Of a DNA stretch of 64,000 bases, positions 63,454 through 64,000 are shown one piece after another (within the stretch, counting starts at the first letter, position 1; each line of letters begins with the position of its first letter). The stretch spans positions 558,001 through 622,000 of the forward strand of contig NZ_JASZYT010000002.1 of the NCBI RefSeq assembly GCF_030316765.1. Reading direction: 5' to 3'. The notes below the pieces were generated by a model. That model was not told where the DNA came from. It saw only the letters and a list, made by a program, of their open reading frames with translations, and ran no database searches. The translations under genes and the position numbers were made by a program. Origin of the DNA: Variovorax saccharolyticus. Lineage in GTDB: Bacteria > Pseudomonadota > Gammaproteobacteria > Burkholderiales > Burkholderiaceae_C.

Positions 63454-64000
63454 ATGGCAGCAGTAATTTGCGGTTCTCTCGCGTTCGACACCATCATGAC
63501 TTTCGAGGGGCGGTTTGCGGACCAGATCCTGCCGGATCAGCTGCACATCCTCAACGTGTCTTTCCTGGTGCCGGGCCTGCGGCGCGACTTCGGCGGCTGT
63601 GCGGGCAACATCGCCTACAGCCTCAATGCCCTGGGCGGCACGGCGCTGCCGATGGCGACGGTCGGCAGCGACGGCGCCGACTACATCGAGCGCCTGCGCA
63701 CGCTGGGCATCAGCACCGAATTCGTGCGCCAGGTCGGCGACACCTTCACGGCCCAGGCCATGATCATGAACGACCGTGACAACAACCAGATCACGGCCTT
63801 CCATCCGGGCGCGATGCAGCAGGCGCACATCACGAAGGTCGCCGCGCGCGACGACATCAAGCTCGGCATCGTGGCGCCCGACGGCCGCGATGCGATGCTG
63901 CAGCATGCCGAGCAGTTCAAGGCGGCCGGCATTCCCTTCGTCTTCGATCCGGGGCAGGGCCTGCCGATGTTCGACGGCAAGGACCTTTCGCATTTCGTCG
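63454..64000 (+). CDS. PfkB-family carbohydrate (adenosine-type) kinase, N-terminal part
   Basis: The 182 codons present continue beyond the right edge. VICGSLAFDTIMTFEGRF starts the fold and FGGCAGNIAYSLNALGGTALPMATVGSDGADY is the first PfkB/ribokinase signature. The lid and later TAFHPGAMQQAH fit adenosine-kinase-like members of the family. The phosphate-binding C-terminal motif lies outside the window. Substrate cannot be fixed. The gap after the DUF3426 gene is 48 bases and no ribosome site is obvious. Confidence 0.88.
   Translation, partial: MAAVICGSLAFDTIMTFEGRFADQILPDQLHILNVSFLVPGLRRDFGGCAGNIAYSLNALGGTALPMATVGSDGADYIERLRTLGISTEFVRQVGDTFTAQAMIMNDRDNNQITAFHPGAMQQAHITKVAARDDIKLGIVAPDGRDAMLQHAEQFKAAGIPFVFDPGQGLPMFDGKDLSHFV

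Overview
The window is a GC-rich, densely packed bacterial chromosome segment. Gene content and order point to a betaproteobacterium of the Burkholderiales, most like Comamonadaceae such as Variovorax and relatives: a complete mraZ-to-lpxC division and cell-wall (dcw) cluster, a meso-diaminopimelate type MurE together with Mpl, hslVU beside a dksA homolog, a class A RNase P RNA, and dispersed REP-like repeats between genes. I see no prophage, insertion sequence, CRISPR array, rRNA or tRNA. Nearly everything is chromosomal housekeeping; the only clear accessory unit is a small PIN-domain toxin-antitoxin pair near the left edge.

Layout. 1-735: start of an FAD-dependent dehydrogenase (minus strand, cut by the window edge). 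813-1476: toxin-antitoxin pair. 1571-2491: cysK. 2561-2900: rnpB. 2942-5955: TPR lipoprotein-like secreted protein, a pseudouridine synthase homolog and a Nudix-metallo-beta-lactamase fusion. 6040-9222: NfeD protease, stomatin-like protein and CorA. 9237-12240: two-component system plus a degenerate kinase-like membrane protein. 12421-14144: two deaminases. 14170-24888: PagP-like barrel, dapF, DUF484, DUF218, xerC, rRNA methyltransferase, COG0523 GTPase, dksA homolog, STAS protein, hslVU. 25149-43944: mraZ-rsmH-ftsL-ftsI-murE-murF-mraY-murD-ftsW-murG-murC-ddl-ftsQ-ftsA-ftsZ-lpxC and a 58-residue membrane protein. 43959-51536 (all minus): ruvC, cdsA-like, plsC-like, mtgA, aroE, TonB-like, RNB exonuclease, YqiA-like esterase. 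51616-55923: rodA, tldD, aroG. 55948-57860 (minus): cupin and mpl. 57930-64000: conserved hypothetical, TlpA-like thioredoxin, accB-accC, prmA, zinc-ribbon DUF3426 protein, and the start of a PfkB sugar kinase.

How the genes work together. The dominant theme is peptidoglycan: precursor synthesis (murE, murF, mraY, murD, murG, murC, ddl), recycling (mpl), polymerisation (ftsI, ftsW, rodA, mtgA) and the divisome (ftsL, ftsQ, ftsA, ftsZ). dapF supplies the meso-diaminopimelate that MurE adds. lpxC, plsC-like, cdsA-like, accB/accC and the PagP-like barrel belong to envelope lipid metabolism. Most dcw genes overlap by 1 or 4 bases, so translation is probably coupled through the cluster.

The most notable non-coding signals are: (i) a classical attenuator in front of aroG, with a 24-codon leader peptide carrying eight aromatic residues followed by a strong intrinsic terminator; (ii) a recurrent arrangement in which a -10-like hexamer ends exactly six bases before the start codon, suggesting many leaderless mRNAs; (iii) a four-fold, exactly 10-bp-spaced repeat upstream of mraZ, fitting a MraZ operator; (iv) two families of dispersed structured repeats, one with compensatory base changes between its two copies. 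Among proteins, a catalytically degenerate kinase-like membrane protein, a MurD with an ~85-residue acidic insert, a DksA homolog without its zinc cysteines and a pseudouridine synthase homolog with Glu at the catalytic Asp position merit attention.
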